In this document: piece by piece, positions 33,492 to 42,264 of the stretch | Numbering within the stretch: the stretch's first letter is position 1 | How the letters are laid out: each line of letters opens with the position of its first letter | DNA from: CAYZXL01 sp964482435 | GTDB lineage: Bacteria; Auribacterota; JABMQX01 | Assembly (NCBI GenBank): GCA_964482435.1 | Contig: CAYZXL010000012.1 | Coordinates: 50,974 to 114,973, forward strand | Reading direction: 5' to 3' | DNA length: 64,000 nt | Made by a program: the position numbers and the translations under genes | Notes under the pieces: generated by a model | Database searches by the model: none | What the model was told of the DNA's origin: nothing | What the model saw: the letters and a program-made list of their open reading frames with translations, nothing else

Positions 33492-34562
33492 GTGAAAGCA
33501 CCACAAGCGATTGTGACCAAGATTCTTGCGGCGGCAGCATCTCTCTTTCTGGCCACGCAGGCATGGAGCGCCTACCTCGAACAGGATTACGAAAAGCGAC
33601 CGACTCCACCGCCTGAGCGAATTATCCCTCCGCCACCCCCTCGCAACGAGATTTGCGAACTGGTCTCAAGGGTACGGGTCGGCAGACCCTACACGGTGAA
33701 AAACCTGACTGTTTTCCCACTTCAGGTCGCACCTCCGTCGCTACTCTCCGACTATATGACGCTCGATGAAGCGTTGTCCAGAGGATATATCGAAATTCTT
33801 GAGGAAGAGCGCCCGGACGTCAGAAGCGTTCTGGTCCGCAACAACTCGCCCCATCACATCTTCCTCATGGCGGGGGAAGCCCTGGGAGGGGGAAAGCAAA
33901 ATCGCCTGATTTCGGAAGATGTCCTTCTTGCCCCTCACGGGCGGCCGGTTCGCGTCCCAGTCTATTGCATTGAAAAGGGGCGGTGGTCGGAGGGCAGAAG
34001 GGAGTTCGGCTCGGGCAAGCTCATGGCCCCCAGTTCTGTGCGGGGGCTTGCTCAGGAAAAAGCCAGCCAGCGGGCGCTGTGGGATAGAGTCAGCGGACTC
34101 CTCGCCGAAACCGGGACTCGCTCCGAGAACGAGAACCTCGCTGCCGTTTACGACAACGAAAAAGTCGCCGGAGAAATTGCCTCCTTCCGGCGGGACGTTC
34201 GGATTCCGTTTGGCGAGACTGTCGGATGCGTGGTTGTTGTGAATGGGCGGATTTCAGGGGCGGACGTCTTCACCTCGCCGGAGCTTTTCCGGAAGCTCTG
34301 GGAGAAGCTCCTCGATAGCTATGCCGTGGAGGCGATAGCCCGGCGCGTGCCGCCGCGTGAGTACCCCGAACCGTGGCCATCCGAGCATGAGACAAGAAGG
34401 TTCCTCGACCAGGTCTTGCGGGCATCGTTTCGGGACAGGGACGCCAGGGATGTCGGGCGAATTATCGAAATCGCCAGCCCCGGGATAGGCGGCGAAGGGC
34501 TTCTGTTCCGCCGGGAGGTTGTTCACCTCCACCTGACACCGCGGATGGGAGTGAGATTCTAA
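33492..34562 (+). CDS. Exported ARPP-1/DUF6569 family protein
   Basis: A 356-residue protein that starts at GTG with GGAGGCTGCAA upstream. Residues 1-27 form a signal peptide (ILAAAASLFLATQAWS), followed by a proline-rich linker (PPPERIIPPPPPRNE). The rest matches the ARPP-1/DUF6569 family: YTVKNLTVFPLQV, VRNNSPHHIFLMAGEALGGG with the conserved G-G-x-Q, and VPVYCIEKGRW. The family's function is not known. The gene precedes the VIT/VWA gene by 87 bp on the same strand, so both products may act together in the envelope. Confidence 0.82.
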   Translation: MKAPQAIVTKILAAAASLFLATQAWSAYLEQDYEKRPTPPPERIIPPPPPRNEICELVSRVRVGRPYTVKNLTVFPLQVAPPSLLSDYMTLDEALSRGYIEILEEERPDVRSVLVRNNSPHHIFLMAGEALGGGKQNRLISEDVLLAPHGRPVRVPVYCIEKGRWSEGRREFGSGKLMAPSSVRGLAQEKASQRALWDRVSGLLAETGTRSENENLAAVYDNEKVAGEIASFRRDVRIPFGETVGCVVVVNGRISGADVFTSPELFRKLWEKLLDSYAVEAIARRVPPREYPEPWPSEHETRRFLDQVLRASFRDRDARDVGRIIEIASPGIGGEGLLFRREVVHLHLTPRMGVRF

Positions 34563-34649
34563 TTGGGTCGAATCACCGAGTGTCGCGACTGGACACTCCT
34601 GCAAGATAGGCAAATACAATGCAAACAAGGGTTTGAAAGGAGACCGGAA

Positions 34650-37166
34650 ATGAGTGCAAGGAAACCAAGTTGCGGCTGGCTTGTAGTTGTCGCGTTGCTT
34701 CTTCTGCCGGGTGCCTCGTTCCCGGCGGGGATGCTCGTTCCGAAGGACGAATCTTTGCCGCCGCTCGCGATTGAGTACCTCCGGGTGAAAGCGGAAATCA
34801 CCGAAGGAGCTGCAGAGACGCACGTTGAGCAGGCTTTCCGAAACACAACGGATAGGCCCCTGGAGGCGACTTACGTCTTCCCCATGCCGAAAGGGGCGGC
34901 AATCAAGGAGTTCGCCATGTACATCGGCGGCAAAAGAATGGCTGCCGAGCTCCTTGACGCCACCAAGGCGAAGCAGATTTACCAGGACATCGTCCGGCGG
35001 GCGAAAGACCCGGCGCTCCTGGAGTACCTCGGCGGGCAAATCTTCCGGGTGAGCGTCTTTCCCGTTCCCCCGAACGACCTCCAGAAGATTGAACTGGATT
35101 ACTCCCAGCCGATTGATTTCGATTCCGGGCTTCGACGTTACGTCTTTCCACTCCGCATTGGGGAGAAGTTCTCGACGACGCTCAAGGAGTTCTCAGCAGT
35201 CGCCCACATCTCCTCAAAGATTCCCATCGGGAGCATCTATTCGCCCACGCACGTCATCAGCACCAGCCGCAAGGGTGACAACGAAGTGACCGTCGGATGC
35301 GAAGAAGATAGGAGCAGCCTCGACCGCGATTTCGTCGTCTATTACGCCCTTTCGGAAAAGGAATTCGGGTTGAGCCTCATGGCGCACCGGTCTGGTTCGG
35401 ACGGCTATTTCATGCTGATGCTTGCGCCGAAGAACGTTGTCGAGGAGTCCCAGATTGTCAAGAAAGACGTTTCCTTCGTCATGGACACCTCCGGCAGCAT
35501 GTCCGGCGAAAAAATCAAGCAGACCAAAGCCGCGCTTCTCTTCTGTTTGAACAATCTCAACAAGGGCGACCGGTTCAACATCATCCGCTTTGCCACAGAC
35601 GTCAACCCATTCAAGGATAACCTCGTCGAGGTTAATGACGAGTCCTTAACCGCCGCAAAGGCATTCGTCGAGAAGATGGACGCCAGAGGCGGCACGGACA
35701 TCGGCTCGGCTCTCGAGAAAGCCCTTTCTGCCGAGACGAAGGAAGGGCGGCCGTACCTGATCGTCTTCTTGACGGACGGCAAGCCCACTGTCGGCATGAC
35801 CGACGAACAGCAAATCATCAAAACCGTCGCCGAGAAGAGCAAGGGCGGCGTGCGGCTCTTCGTGTTCGCCGCCGGCTATGACGTGAACACGCGTCTCCTC
35901 GATACCCTTGCCTCGGAGAACAAGGGCGTTTACGAATATGTCGAGCCGAAAGAGGACATCGAGGTCAAAATCTCGGGCTTCTTCGCAAAGGCGAGCAATC
36001 CGGTTCTCGCTGCTCCCACGCTGGCTTTCGGCGATAAGGTCAACACGTTTGAAATCTACCCGAAAGAGCTCGGCGACCTTTTCAAAGGAAATCAGGCCCT
36101 TGTGCTTGGGAAGTATTCGGGCCAGGGAGAGATCGCGGTAACGCTCTCTGGAAAAGTCAACGACGAGAAGAAGAGCTTCGTCTATGAGACAACTTTCCCC
36201 GAAAGGGAAGACAAAAACGAGTTCGTCGAAAGGCTCTGGGCAACCAGAAAGGTCGGCTATCTCCTTGAGCAAATCCGACTCCACGGAGAGGAAAAGGAGC
36301 TGAAGGACGAGGTCATGCGACTCAGCAACGAGTACGGGATTCCAACTCCGTACTCGTCGTACCTCATCGTCGAGGACGAGCGGCGCCCGGCTGCCGGACC
36401 TGCTACGCCCGGTGTGGCGCGCGGTGCCGGCGTGAGCGGAACCGGGCTGCCCGGGGCAGTGGACGCCTCGGGTAGGTTTAGGGGGCCGGACCGCATAGTC
36501 AACTACGAACTCCGGGAGGTCGCTCGTCGAATGGCTGAGTCCGGGGCCCCCGCGGAGCCGCCGGCCCGAGCAGAAGGACGCGAAAAGGCTGGAGAACCCG
36601 TCAGACTGTCAACCTTACGGCCGGAGAAAGCGGATAGGGCCGTGCCGATTCTTGGTGGCGTGGAGGTAGAATCTCACGAGAGGGAGGAAAGGGCGAGAGG
36701 GTTCGTGAACGGCGCTGACCGCATCGCCTCGTACACTGCAGTCGGAAAGCCTGCTGAAAAGAGTTCCTTCGGGTATACCGAAGAAGGGCTTTCCGACGAT
36801 TTCAAGGATATTGACGGCGATACCGGCGTCCTCATGAGCAAAGCCGTCGGCAGAATGAAAGAGGTCAGCCTCGTTGCCCGTGACGAGAGGGCTTTCCCCC
36901 TCAGAAACATCAACAAGAGGAACTTCTACCAGATTCGCGGCGTCTGGGTGGACAGCGAGTTCACCAATAAGATGCCCACCATCAACGTTAAGTTCGGCTC
37001 CGATGCCTACTTCAGACTCCTTGAGATGAAGCCCGAGCTGAAAGACATCCTCAGCCTCGGCGACCGCCTCATCGTCACCGTTGACGGCAAAGCGGTTTTC
37101 ATCGCCGAAGATGTCAAAGACCCCGTCACCCCCGAGCAACTCGAGAAATCCCTGAAAAAAGCGTGA
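34650..37166 (+). CDS. Exported VIT and von Willebrand factor A domain protein
   Basis: An 838-residue protein. The ATG at 34650 follows GAAAGGAGACCGGAA; a longer frame to 34563 lacks this. A signal peptide (LVVVALLLLPGASFPAG) leads to a VIT domain (residues ~30-160; FRNTTDRPLEATYVFPMPKG) and a VWA domain (~275-450) with the MIDAS motif DTSGSMSG and the later T and D ligands (RGGTDIGSAL, FLTDGKPT). Residues ~575-690 are low-complexity and rich in G, P, A and R. A C-terminal domain (~720-838) has no name that I can see. MIDAS proteins bind Mg-dependent partners; peptide or surface adhesion is a plausible role. It follows the ARPP-1 gene. Confidence 0.88.
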   Translation: MSARKPSCGWLVVVALLLLPGASFPAGMLVPKDESLPPLAIEYLRVKAEITEGAAETHVEQAFRNTTDRPLEATYVFPMPKGAAIKEFAMYIGGKRMAAELLDATKAKQIYQDIVRRAKDPALLEYLGGQIFRVSVFPVPPNDLQKIELDYSQPIDFDSGLRRYVFPLRIGEKFSTTLKEFSAVAHISSKIPIGSIYSPTHVISTSRKGDNEVTVGCEEDRSSLDRDFVVYYALSEKEFGLSLMAHRSGSDGYFMLMLAPKNVVEESQIVKKDVSFVMDTSGSMSGEKIKQTKAALLFCLNNLNKGDRFNIIRFATDVNPFKDNLVEVNDESLTAAKAFVEKMDARGGTDIGSALEKALSAETKEGRPYLIVFLTDGKPTVGMTDEQQIIKTVAEKSKGGVRLFVFAAGYDVNTRLLDTLASENKGVYEYVEPKEDIEVKISGFFAKASNPVLAAPTLAFGDKVNTFEIYPKELGDLFKGNQALVLGKYSGQGEIAVTLSGKVNDEKKSFVYETTFPEREDKNEFVERLWATRKVGYLLEQIRLHGEEKELKDEVMRLSNEYGIPTPYSSYLIVEDERRPAAGPATPGVARGAGVSGTGLPGAVDASGRFRGPDRIVNYELREVARRMAESGAPAEPPARAEGREKAGEPVRLSTLRPEKADRAVPILGGVEVESHEREERARGFVNGADRIASYTAVGKPAEKSSFGYTEEGLSDDFKDIDGDTGVLMSKAVGRMKEVSLVARDERAFPLRNINKRNFYQIRGVWVDSEFTNKMPTINVKFGSDAYFRLLEMKPELKDILSLGDRLIVTVDGKAVFIAEDVKDPVTPEQLEKSLKKA

Positions 37167-37199
37167 CGCAAAAGCGCATTCCCCCGCGTCCGCTACTCC

Positions 37200-37227
37200 G
37201 CAGGCGAGGGCCCCCGCCCTCGCCTGC
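37200..37227. repeat. GC-rich perfect inverted repeat after the VWA gene
   Basis: GCAGGCGAGGG and CCCTCGCCTGC, each 11 bases, flank a 6-base loop. No U-run follows, so it is a poor intrinsic terminator; it may be a transcript-stabilising hairpin or a REP-like element 34 bp past the stop codon. Confidence 0.6.
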
Positions 37228-37265
37228 CCCCTTCTTGGCCTCGTTTCGCCGCACGCAATTTGCCG

Positions 37266-37294
37266 TTGCCCCCTGCGCCTATCCGGGGTACAAT
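37266..37294 (+). promoter_or_regulatory. Possible promoter of the SIR2-like gene
   Basis: TTGCCC (37266-37271), 17 bases, then TACAAT (37289-37294), 84 bases before the SIR2-like ATG. Both boxes deviate by one or two bases. Confidence 0.45.
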
Positions 37295-37378
37295 TGGGCG
37301 ACCTAAGGACCGAAGGCGAGAGACACAGGGAGGAGAGCGCGTCGAGAGCCATCAGGCGTATCGCGGAGGTGTGGGACG

Positions 37379-38458
37379 ATGAGCAGGACAGTATTCATTT
37401 TGGGCGCCGGGGCCTCAAAGGAGGCCGGGGGACCGGTTATGTCTGAGTTCCTGAACGTGGCCGAGGGGGTTCGCCAGTCAGGCGAGGCCGGCCGTCAGCT
37501 CCACGACTTTGAGCTTGTCTTGGAGGGGCGGCGCCACCTCCAACAGGCGCAAGCGAAGTTCGCGATGGAGTTCGACGATATCGAGTCAGTCTTCGCGGCC
37601 TTTGAGATCGCGGCTATCGCGGGGAGGCTTGGGACAATGGACGCTGACAAGGTACGCCTTTTGCCAGCCGCGATGAAGCGCCTCATATACCGCACGCTGG
37701 AAGTGAGGATCAAGCTGCCTTGGCACGACGCGATGTGGCACGCTCCCAATCCCTATGAAAAATTCCTTGACGTGCTAAGGGCGATCAGCGACGACCGGCC
37801 CTGGGAACGCTGCTGCGTGATCACGCTGAACTACGATCTCTGCCTGGACTATGCCCTTAACTGGCAGAGCATCAAGGCGGATTACTGTCTGGAAGGCGAA
37901 CCGGCCGAACACGCCTTTCGGACACTCAAGTTACATGGTTCCCTCAACTGGGGTTGGTGCCCAAAGTGCCAGAAGGTTTCTCCGTGGTACATTCCGGACT
38001 ACCTCAAGCGCTTCCAGGTCTTGCCCCACTCTGGGGGCCCTCGGCTCCTTCAAGTTGCCACGCACATGGAGTCGTACGAGCACAGCTGCGGCGAGCGCGT
38101 GGACCCAGACCCGTTCATCGTTCCGCCCACGTGGAACAAGACAATGCACAGGTCTCAGCTGGAAAATGTGTGGCGCGCCGCTGCTGCCGAGCTTGCTGAG
38201 GCGGAGGAGATAATCGTGATAGGCTATTCTTTGCCGGAAACCGACTCGTTTTTCCGGTACCTCCTTGCGGTCGGGACCGCAGGGAGGACATTGATCGACA
38301 AGTTCTGGGTCTACGATCTAGACTCACGGGTCGGAGACAGGTTTTACGAAATGCTGGGCGCAGCCGCCAAAGCACGGTTTCGCTACCACGGGCTGACTTT
38401 CAGTCAGGCAGTCCCGGACATAGACCGCGGACTCAAACCCGCCCATGCGAGCCCTTAG
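37379..38458 (+). CDS. SIR2-like domain protein
   Basis: A 359-residue cytoplasmic protein of the SIR2-like NAD-binding superfamily. FILGAGASKEAGG (residues 6-18) is the nucleotide loop, TLNYD (149-153) and the candidate catalytic histidine H186 in KLHGSLNW are the next conserved stations, and IVIGYSLPETDSFFRYLL (279-296) closes the fold. C194 and C197 in CPKCQ plus C237 may bind zinc. Related SIR2 proteins act as NAD-consuming effectors in anti-phage systems (Thoeris, DSR, SIR2-HerA), but here no TIR, HerA or other partner is next to it. A stand-alone role is therefore open. Start by GGAGGTGTGGGACG. Confidence 0.82.
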   Translation: MSRTVFILGAGASKEAGGPVMSEFLNVAEGVRQSGEAGRQLHDFELVLEGRRHLQQAQAKFAMEFDDIESVFAAFEIAAIAGRLGTMDADKVRLLPAAMKRLIYRTLEVRIKLPWHDAMWHAPNPYEKFLDVLRAISDDRPWERCCVITLNYDLCLDYALNWQSIKADYCLEGEPAEHAFRTLKLHGSLNWGWCPKCQKVSPWYIPDYLKRFQVLPHSGGPRLLQVATHMESYEHSCGERVDPDPFIVPPTWNKTMHRSQLENVWRAAAAELAEAEEIIVIGYSLPETDSFFRYLLAVGTAGRTLIDKFWVYDLDSRVGDRFYEMLGAAAKARFRYHGLTFSQAVPDIDRGLKPAHASP

Positions 38459-38501
38459 GGCTCGGGCGGCAGAGCGCAGAATGGAGAGGGTTCCAGGCAT
38501 C

Positions 38502-38990
38502 ATGGCGAACTGGAAGTCTAGGAAAAGCTGGAGGGAGAAGTTAGAGAGGCCGCCGGAGGGGTTGCCCAAGGTGGTTGATGGGCCGCCGAAGTGGGAGAAG
38601 AGGTTTGGAGGGAGGAGGGTGCTTGTCCCGACGCCTCTCCAGGTTGACGAGTTGATTCGCAAAATACCAAAAGGAAAGCTCGCGACGGTCAGGCAAATCC
38701 GCGATCGGCTGGCGAAGGATTCCGGCGCGGACGCAACGTGCCCTATGACGACGGGAATACATCTCTGAATTGTCTCGGAACTGGCGGAAGAGGAGCTGCG
38801 GGCGGGGAAGAAGCGGGTCAGCCCCTATTGGCGGGTCGTCAAGGAGGACGGAAGTCTGAACCCGAAGTTTCCGGGCGGAGTCGAGTGGCAATCGGCTCGC
38901 CTGCGGGAAGAGGGGCACGTCATCGAGCCAGCGAAGGGAAAGAAGCCGCCGAGGGCGATGGAGTTCGAGAAGCATCTGGCGAAGTTGTGA
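38502..38990 (+). pseudogene. Alkyltransferase-like (MGMT-family) DNA-binding protein interrupted by an in-frame TGA
   Basis: Reading through one TGA at 38766-38768 gives about 162 residues. The first half has KSWREKLERPPEGLPKVVD, then VPTPLQVDELIRKIPKGKLA and VRQIRDRLAKDSG, then CPMTTGIHL. The second half continues in the same frame with IVSELAEEELRAGKK, SPYWRVVKEDGSLNPKFPGG and EEGHVIEPAKGKKPPR, ending at TGA 38988-38990. This is the winged-helix domain of O6-alkylguanine-DNA alkyltransferases, in a form lacking the catalytic P-C-H-R. Codon for Trp or Arg is expected where TGA stands. TGA is a normal stop elsewhere in the window, so this is a nonsense mutation, read-through, or a sequencing error. 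Confidence 0.72.
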
Positions 38991-39016
38991 TACGGAACCT
39001 CCCTTCGGGACATTTT

Positions 39017-39047
39017 GCGGCGCGCGTAGGCAATGGCGCGCCGCTTT
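39017..39047 (+). terminator. Possible intrinsic terminator after the alkyltransferase-like gene
   Basis: GCGGCGCGC (39017-39025) pairs with GCGCGCCGC (39036-39044), followed by TTTGGTCT. The stem is strong but the U-run is short. Confidence 0.5.
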
Positions 39048-39335
39048 GGTCTGTGCGCTGTCAAACGCGCCGTTCAGGGCGGCTCAGTGATTCCAGTTTG
39101 CTTCGTCCGGGGATCGGATTGAACGAAACTTGGTGCGGTTCCGGCCGGTCAATAGTAGGTTGCAGGAAAAGCACGGGAACGGCGGCCAGTGATTATCTAT
39201 TCGTGGAATTCACATTGTCCTGTCCATCATCGGCCCGCTTCATTTCGGGAGTTGCGCCGCAGGCGAACGAGGGGACGACCGGCTCATGGAGTACGTCGGT
39301 CGTCGAATGGCGCACATGATTGGTGGCGTCCGGCG

Positions 39336-39377
39336 AAAAAAATCCCCGCACGGCCCTGGGCTCGGGCCGTGCAGGGA
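39336..39377 (-). terminator. Intrinsic terminator of the Gfo/Idh/MocA gene
   Basis: On the minus strand a 13-bp stem (CCCTGCACGGCCC with GGGCCGTGCGGGG, one G-U pair) and a 7-base loop are followed by ATTTTTTTC. It lies 28 bp past the stop codon at 39405. Confidence 0.88.
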
Positions 39378-39404
39378 CAGTGGTAAATGGGCGTATGTCG
39401 CTGC

Positions 39405-40760
39405 TCAGAGGGACCAGCCCTGCCGATATTCCTTCTGGACGAACTTGTTCGCGTCCGCGTCGTTTGTAACCTTCAGGTTTTCGGCATCCCACTGGAGTTT
39501 CTTACCGGCTCTCCGCATGGCGACGTTGCCGAGAACCACGGTCTCCGTCAGCGGGCCGGCGTAATCGAAGTTGGAAGTCGCAGCCGGTCCGCCCTTGCAC
39601 GCGCGGATCCACTCGGCGTGATGGCCCTGGCCGGGGCACCTGGGGATCGAGGGTTCCGGTCCCTTGAAGCCCTCGAATTTGCTCTTCGGCAGAAGCATCC
39701 AGCGGTCACCGTAGTCCCCGTTTGAATACAGCTTGCCCTTCTCGCCCACGACCAGTAAGCCGCTATCCGACATTTTCTCGCCCTCGAACAGCTCGATCGG
39801 TGGCTTCTTGAACTTGTCGTACCATGTCATCTTGAGCGGCGGGAGATTACCGCGGGCAGGGAACTCATAACGGATGATAGACCACAGCGGGCAGCTCTCC
39901 GGGTTCAGCTCAGAGACTTCTGCCTCGACGCTGGTGGGGTTTACGAGCTTCAGGGCCCAGTAACCTAAGTTCAGGGTGTGGCAGGCCATGTCTCCGAGCG
40001 ATCCTGTGCCATAGTCCCACCATCCTCGCCAGTTGAACGGGAGGTAGATGGGGTCGTAGGGACGCCATGGCGCCGAGCCAAGCCACAGGTCCCATTTGAG
40101 GGTTCGTGGAGGTTCAGGGCCGGCACCGCCGCCGTGAAGAGCATTGTGAACGCCGGCGTGCTGAAGAATCGCCTCATTCCCCTGTGGCCAGATGGGGCGG
40201 TTTGTCCAGACGTGAATCTCGCGAACCTCGCCGAGGGCTCCGGACTGGATGACCTCGACGCCGCGGCGGAGGCCATCGGTCGCGGTGCCCTGGTTGCCCA
40301 TCTGGGTTGCCACTTTGTGCTTGGCAGCCAGCTCGCGCAGAACCCGCGCTTCGTGGATAGTGTGAGTCAGGGGCTTTTCGCAATAAACGTGCTTGCCGAG
40401 CTTCATAGCCATAGCGGCCGCAGGCGCGTGATGGTGGTCCGGAGTACCGATGGTTACCGCATCAATAAGCTTGGCTTCCTTCTCGAGCATCTCGCGGTAA
40501 TCGTTGTACCTTTTGGCCTTCGGGAAGCGCTTGTAAGTCGAGCCAGCCCGAAGGTCGTCCACATCGCACAGGGCGACGATATTCTCGCTGCTGACGTTAT
40601 TTATGTCGCTGCCGCCCTGTCCGCCTGCGCCGATTCCGGCGATGTTGAGCTTTTCATTCGGGCTCTTCACCTCAGCCCAAATGGTGGGAGCTGCCAACAA
40701 GCCCGCACCGGCGATTGCGGCGCTCTTGAGAAAATCACGACGACTGACGTTGTTGCTCAT
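39405..40760 (-). CDS. Tat-exported Gfo/Idh/MocA family oxidoreductase
   Basis: A 451-residue NAD(P)-binding oxidoreductase. The N-terminus SRRDFLKSAAIAGAGLLAAP is a twin-arginine signal, so it is folded before export. The Rossmann domain follows (LNIAGIGAGGQGGSD), then TIGTPDHHHAPAAAMAMKLG and the family motif HVYCEKPLTH. The C-terminal half is the alpha/beta substrate domain (WLGSAPWRPYDPIYLPFNWR). Exported members of this family are frequent in Planctomycetes and relatives, mostly of unknown substrate. AAAAAGGAGAAAACGG precedes the ATG, and a strong terminator ends the transcript. It is transcribed alone. Confidence 0.93.
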   Translation of the reverse strand: MSNNVSRRDFLKSAAIAGAGLLAAPTIWAEVKSPNEKLNIAGIGAGGQGGSDINNVSSENIVALCDVDDLRAGSTYKRFPKAKRYNDYREMLEKEAKLIDAVTIGTPDHHHAPAAAMAMKLGKHVYCEKPLTHTIHEARVLRELAAKHKVATQMGNQGTATDGLRRGVEVIQSGALGEVREIHVWTNRPIWPQGNEAILQHAGVHNALHGGGAGPEPPRTLKWDLWLGSAPWRPYDPIYLPFNWRGWWDYGTGSLGDMACHTLNLGYWALKLVNPTSVEAEVSELNPESCPLWSIIRYEFPARGNLPPLKMTWYDKFKKPPIELFEGEKMSDSGLLVVGEKGKLYSNGDYGDRWMLLPKSKFEGFKGPEPSIPRCPGQGHHAEWIRACKGGPAATSNFDYAGPLTETVVLGNVAMRRAGKKLQWDAENLKVTNDADANKFVQKEYRQGWSL

Positions 40761-41109
40761 CCGTTTTCTCCTTTTTGTTTATGGGATACGTTGATAAACG
40801 GAACACAGCCATCATACCGGTCATTTTGTCGGGAATTCTAAGCGCGACACCGCGTTTCTGCAAGGAGTTTTTGACCGCTCTGGGGGACGGGGCGCCCCGC
40901 TTCTGCGAATCGCGGCTTCGCGTCTCGTGCGCCGGGTGGCACCGGGTGCCGTCGGCAAGCGACCACGGCCGCTCTCTTGATTCGCACGTGCGCCGTGCTA
41001 TTATAATAAATTGAAAAATGGATCCATCGGCCCTAAGCTACTGTGCGGGACAGAAGCTCGGGAATCAAAGGTTTTTTACTTCATCGCATTCGAGCGAGGA
41101 GGGAAGAGG
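40761..41109. other. Divergent promoter region between the Gfo/Idh/MocA gene and the duplicated secreted protein
   Basis: The left part carries the ribosome-binding site of the minus-strand gene. The right part has the promoter-like site at 40977-41007 and then an AT-rich patch (TATTATAATAAATTGAAAAATG). No open frame here shows a domain. Confidence 0.5.
40977..41007 (+). promoter_or_regulatory. Promoter-like site upstream of the duplicated secreted protein
   Basis: TTGATT (40977-40982), 19 bases, then TATAAT (41002-41007), about 100 bases before the ATG at 41110. The spacer is long. Confidence 0.42.
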
Positions 41110-42189
41110 ATGAGGAGCAAACTGGCACAAAAGGGAATCTGCGCGGCCTTTGCCGCGATGACGCTGTGCGTCGTCCCCTGTTACTGGGTCGTTCTCGACG
41201 GTATCGCCATTTCCGGAAAGCCGCTTGAGCCGTCGGCCTATCCTGTGACCGTCCGCCAAGTCGAAGACACGCTGTTGCTAAAATGGCCAAGGTTCGGCGA
41301 CGGCCAGTACACGGTGCAGGGGAAGGATGAGTCGGGTTCCGGTGTCTGGAGCACCGCGCCCGGAACAAGGTGGCCGGTTACCACCACTTCGTGGAAGGAC
41401 GCAGGAATTCTGGCGAGCGAGGTGACACAGCGCTTCTACCGCGTAACCAGCGGGACCGGTGACTCGACACTTCAAGTCGGCTTCGTGAAGGTCCCGGCGG
41501 TGAAGAATGGTCTGACGATGATCTCCGTCCCCCTCATTGCCACCGACAAGAGGTTGAACGGGAGCGAAGGGTGCCTGGGCGACATGATTAAACAGTTCCT
41601 CAGCGGCGGCCCATGCGCCGCGGCCGCGGATGTGATCTGGACATGGGACCCGGGCAGTCAGACTTACGCGAGGTCGGCGTTTCTCGTCGGCGGCACCGGC
41701 CTTCCGGAATACGACGGAAAGTGGTTCGACGCGAGTGCAGGAAAGCTGTCAGACCTCAGCCTCGATGCGGGCGACTGCTTCTGGCTTCAGAGGAGGAACA
41801 AGGGCCCGGACAATGTAAGGGTCACTTTCCTCGGCAGCGTGCCGTGGGTGCCGACGATCACGCTGGAATTCGTGAGCGGGTTTACCATGTTCGGCTGGCC
41901 ATACCCGACGACGCTCGCCCTCAACGAGAGCACCCTCGGGACCGACGGATTCGGTGGGCCGTCAGAGGCGGCGGCGGATGTCGTCTGGCAATGGGATGCA
42001 CGGACGCAAACGTACGCAAAGAGGGCCTTCCTTGTCGCCGGATGGGACCCTGCCCACAACGGAAAATGGTGGGACCCGGACAGGGGCGAGTTTTCGGATA
42101 TCTCGTTCACGCCGGGCGTGGCGATGTGGTACGAAAGGAAAATCGGCGCCCCGGCTGTCTGGGTCTGCGTGAGGCCTTACGATCTATAA
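41110..42189 (+). CDS. Exported protein of unknown family with an internal tandem duplication
   Basis: A 359-residue protein. The ATG at 41110 follows GAGGAGGGAAGAGG. Residues 1-~30 form a signal peptide or membrane anchor (AAFAAMTLCVVPCYWVVL). After ~135 there are two related units: unit one (~134-255) and unit two (~257-359), sharing AAADVIWTWDPGSQTYARSA versus AAADVVWQWDARTQTYAKRA, then W-F-D or W-W-D and LSDLSL or FSDISF. Many tryptophans and D-x-G turns suggest a beta-rich carbohydrate- or surface-binding fold. I do not recognise the family. Monocistronic, convergent with oppB. Confidence 0.72.
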   Translation: MRSKLAQKGICAAFAAMTLCVVPCYWVVLDGIAISGKPLEPSAYPVTVRQVEDTLLLKWPRFGDGQYTVQGKDESGSGVWSTAPGTRWPVTTTSWKDAGILASEVTQRFYRVTSGTGDSTLQVGFVKVPAVKNGLTMISVPLIATDKRLNGSEGCLGDMIKQFLSGGPCAAAADVIWTWDPGSQTYARSAFLVGGTGLPEYDGKWFDASAGKLSDLSLDAGDCFWLQRRNKGPDNVRVTFLGSVPWVPTITLEFVSGFTMFGWPYPTTLALNESTLGTDGFGGPSEAAADVVWQWDARTQTYAKRAFLVAGWDPAHNGKWWDPDRGEFSDISFTPGVAMWYERKIGAPAVWVCVRPYDL

Positions 42190-42264
42190 TGGGGCTTTCC
42201 CAGATAGCAGAACTTCGTCCGGTTCGACCGCAAGGACGGCACGGATTCGTTCCCCGCGTGGCGC

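Noticed and set aside
38766..38768. TGA recoded as an amino acid throughout the organism
   Set aside because: Many intact genes here (dnaE, the VIT/VWA gene, the HEAT-like gene) end at TGA at the expected length, so it is a normal stop.
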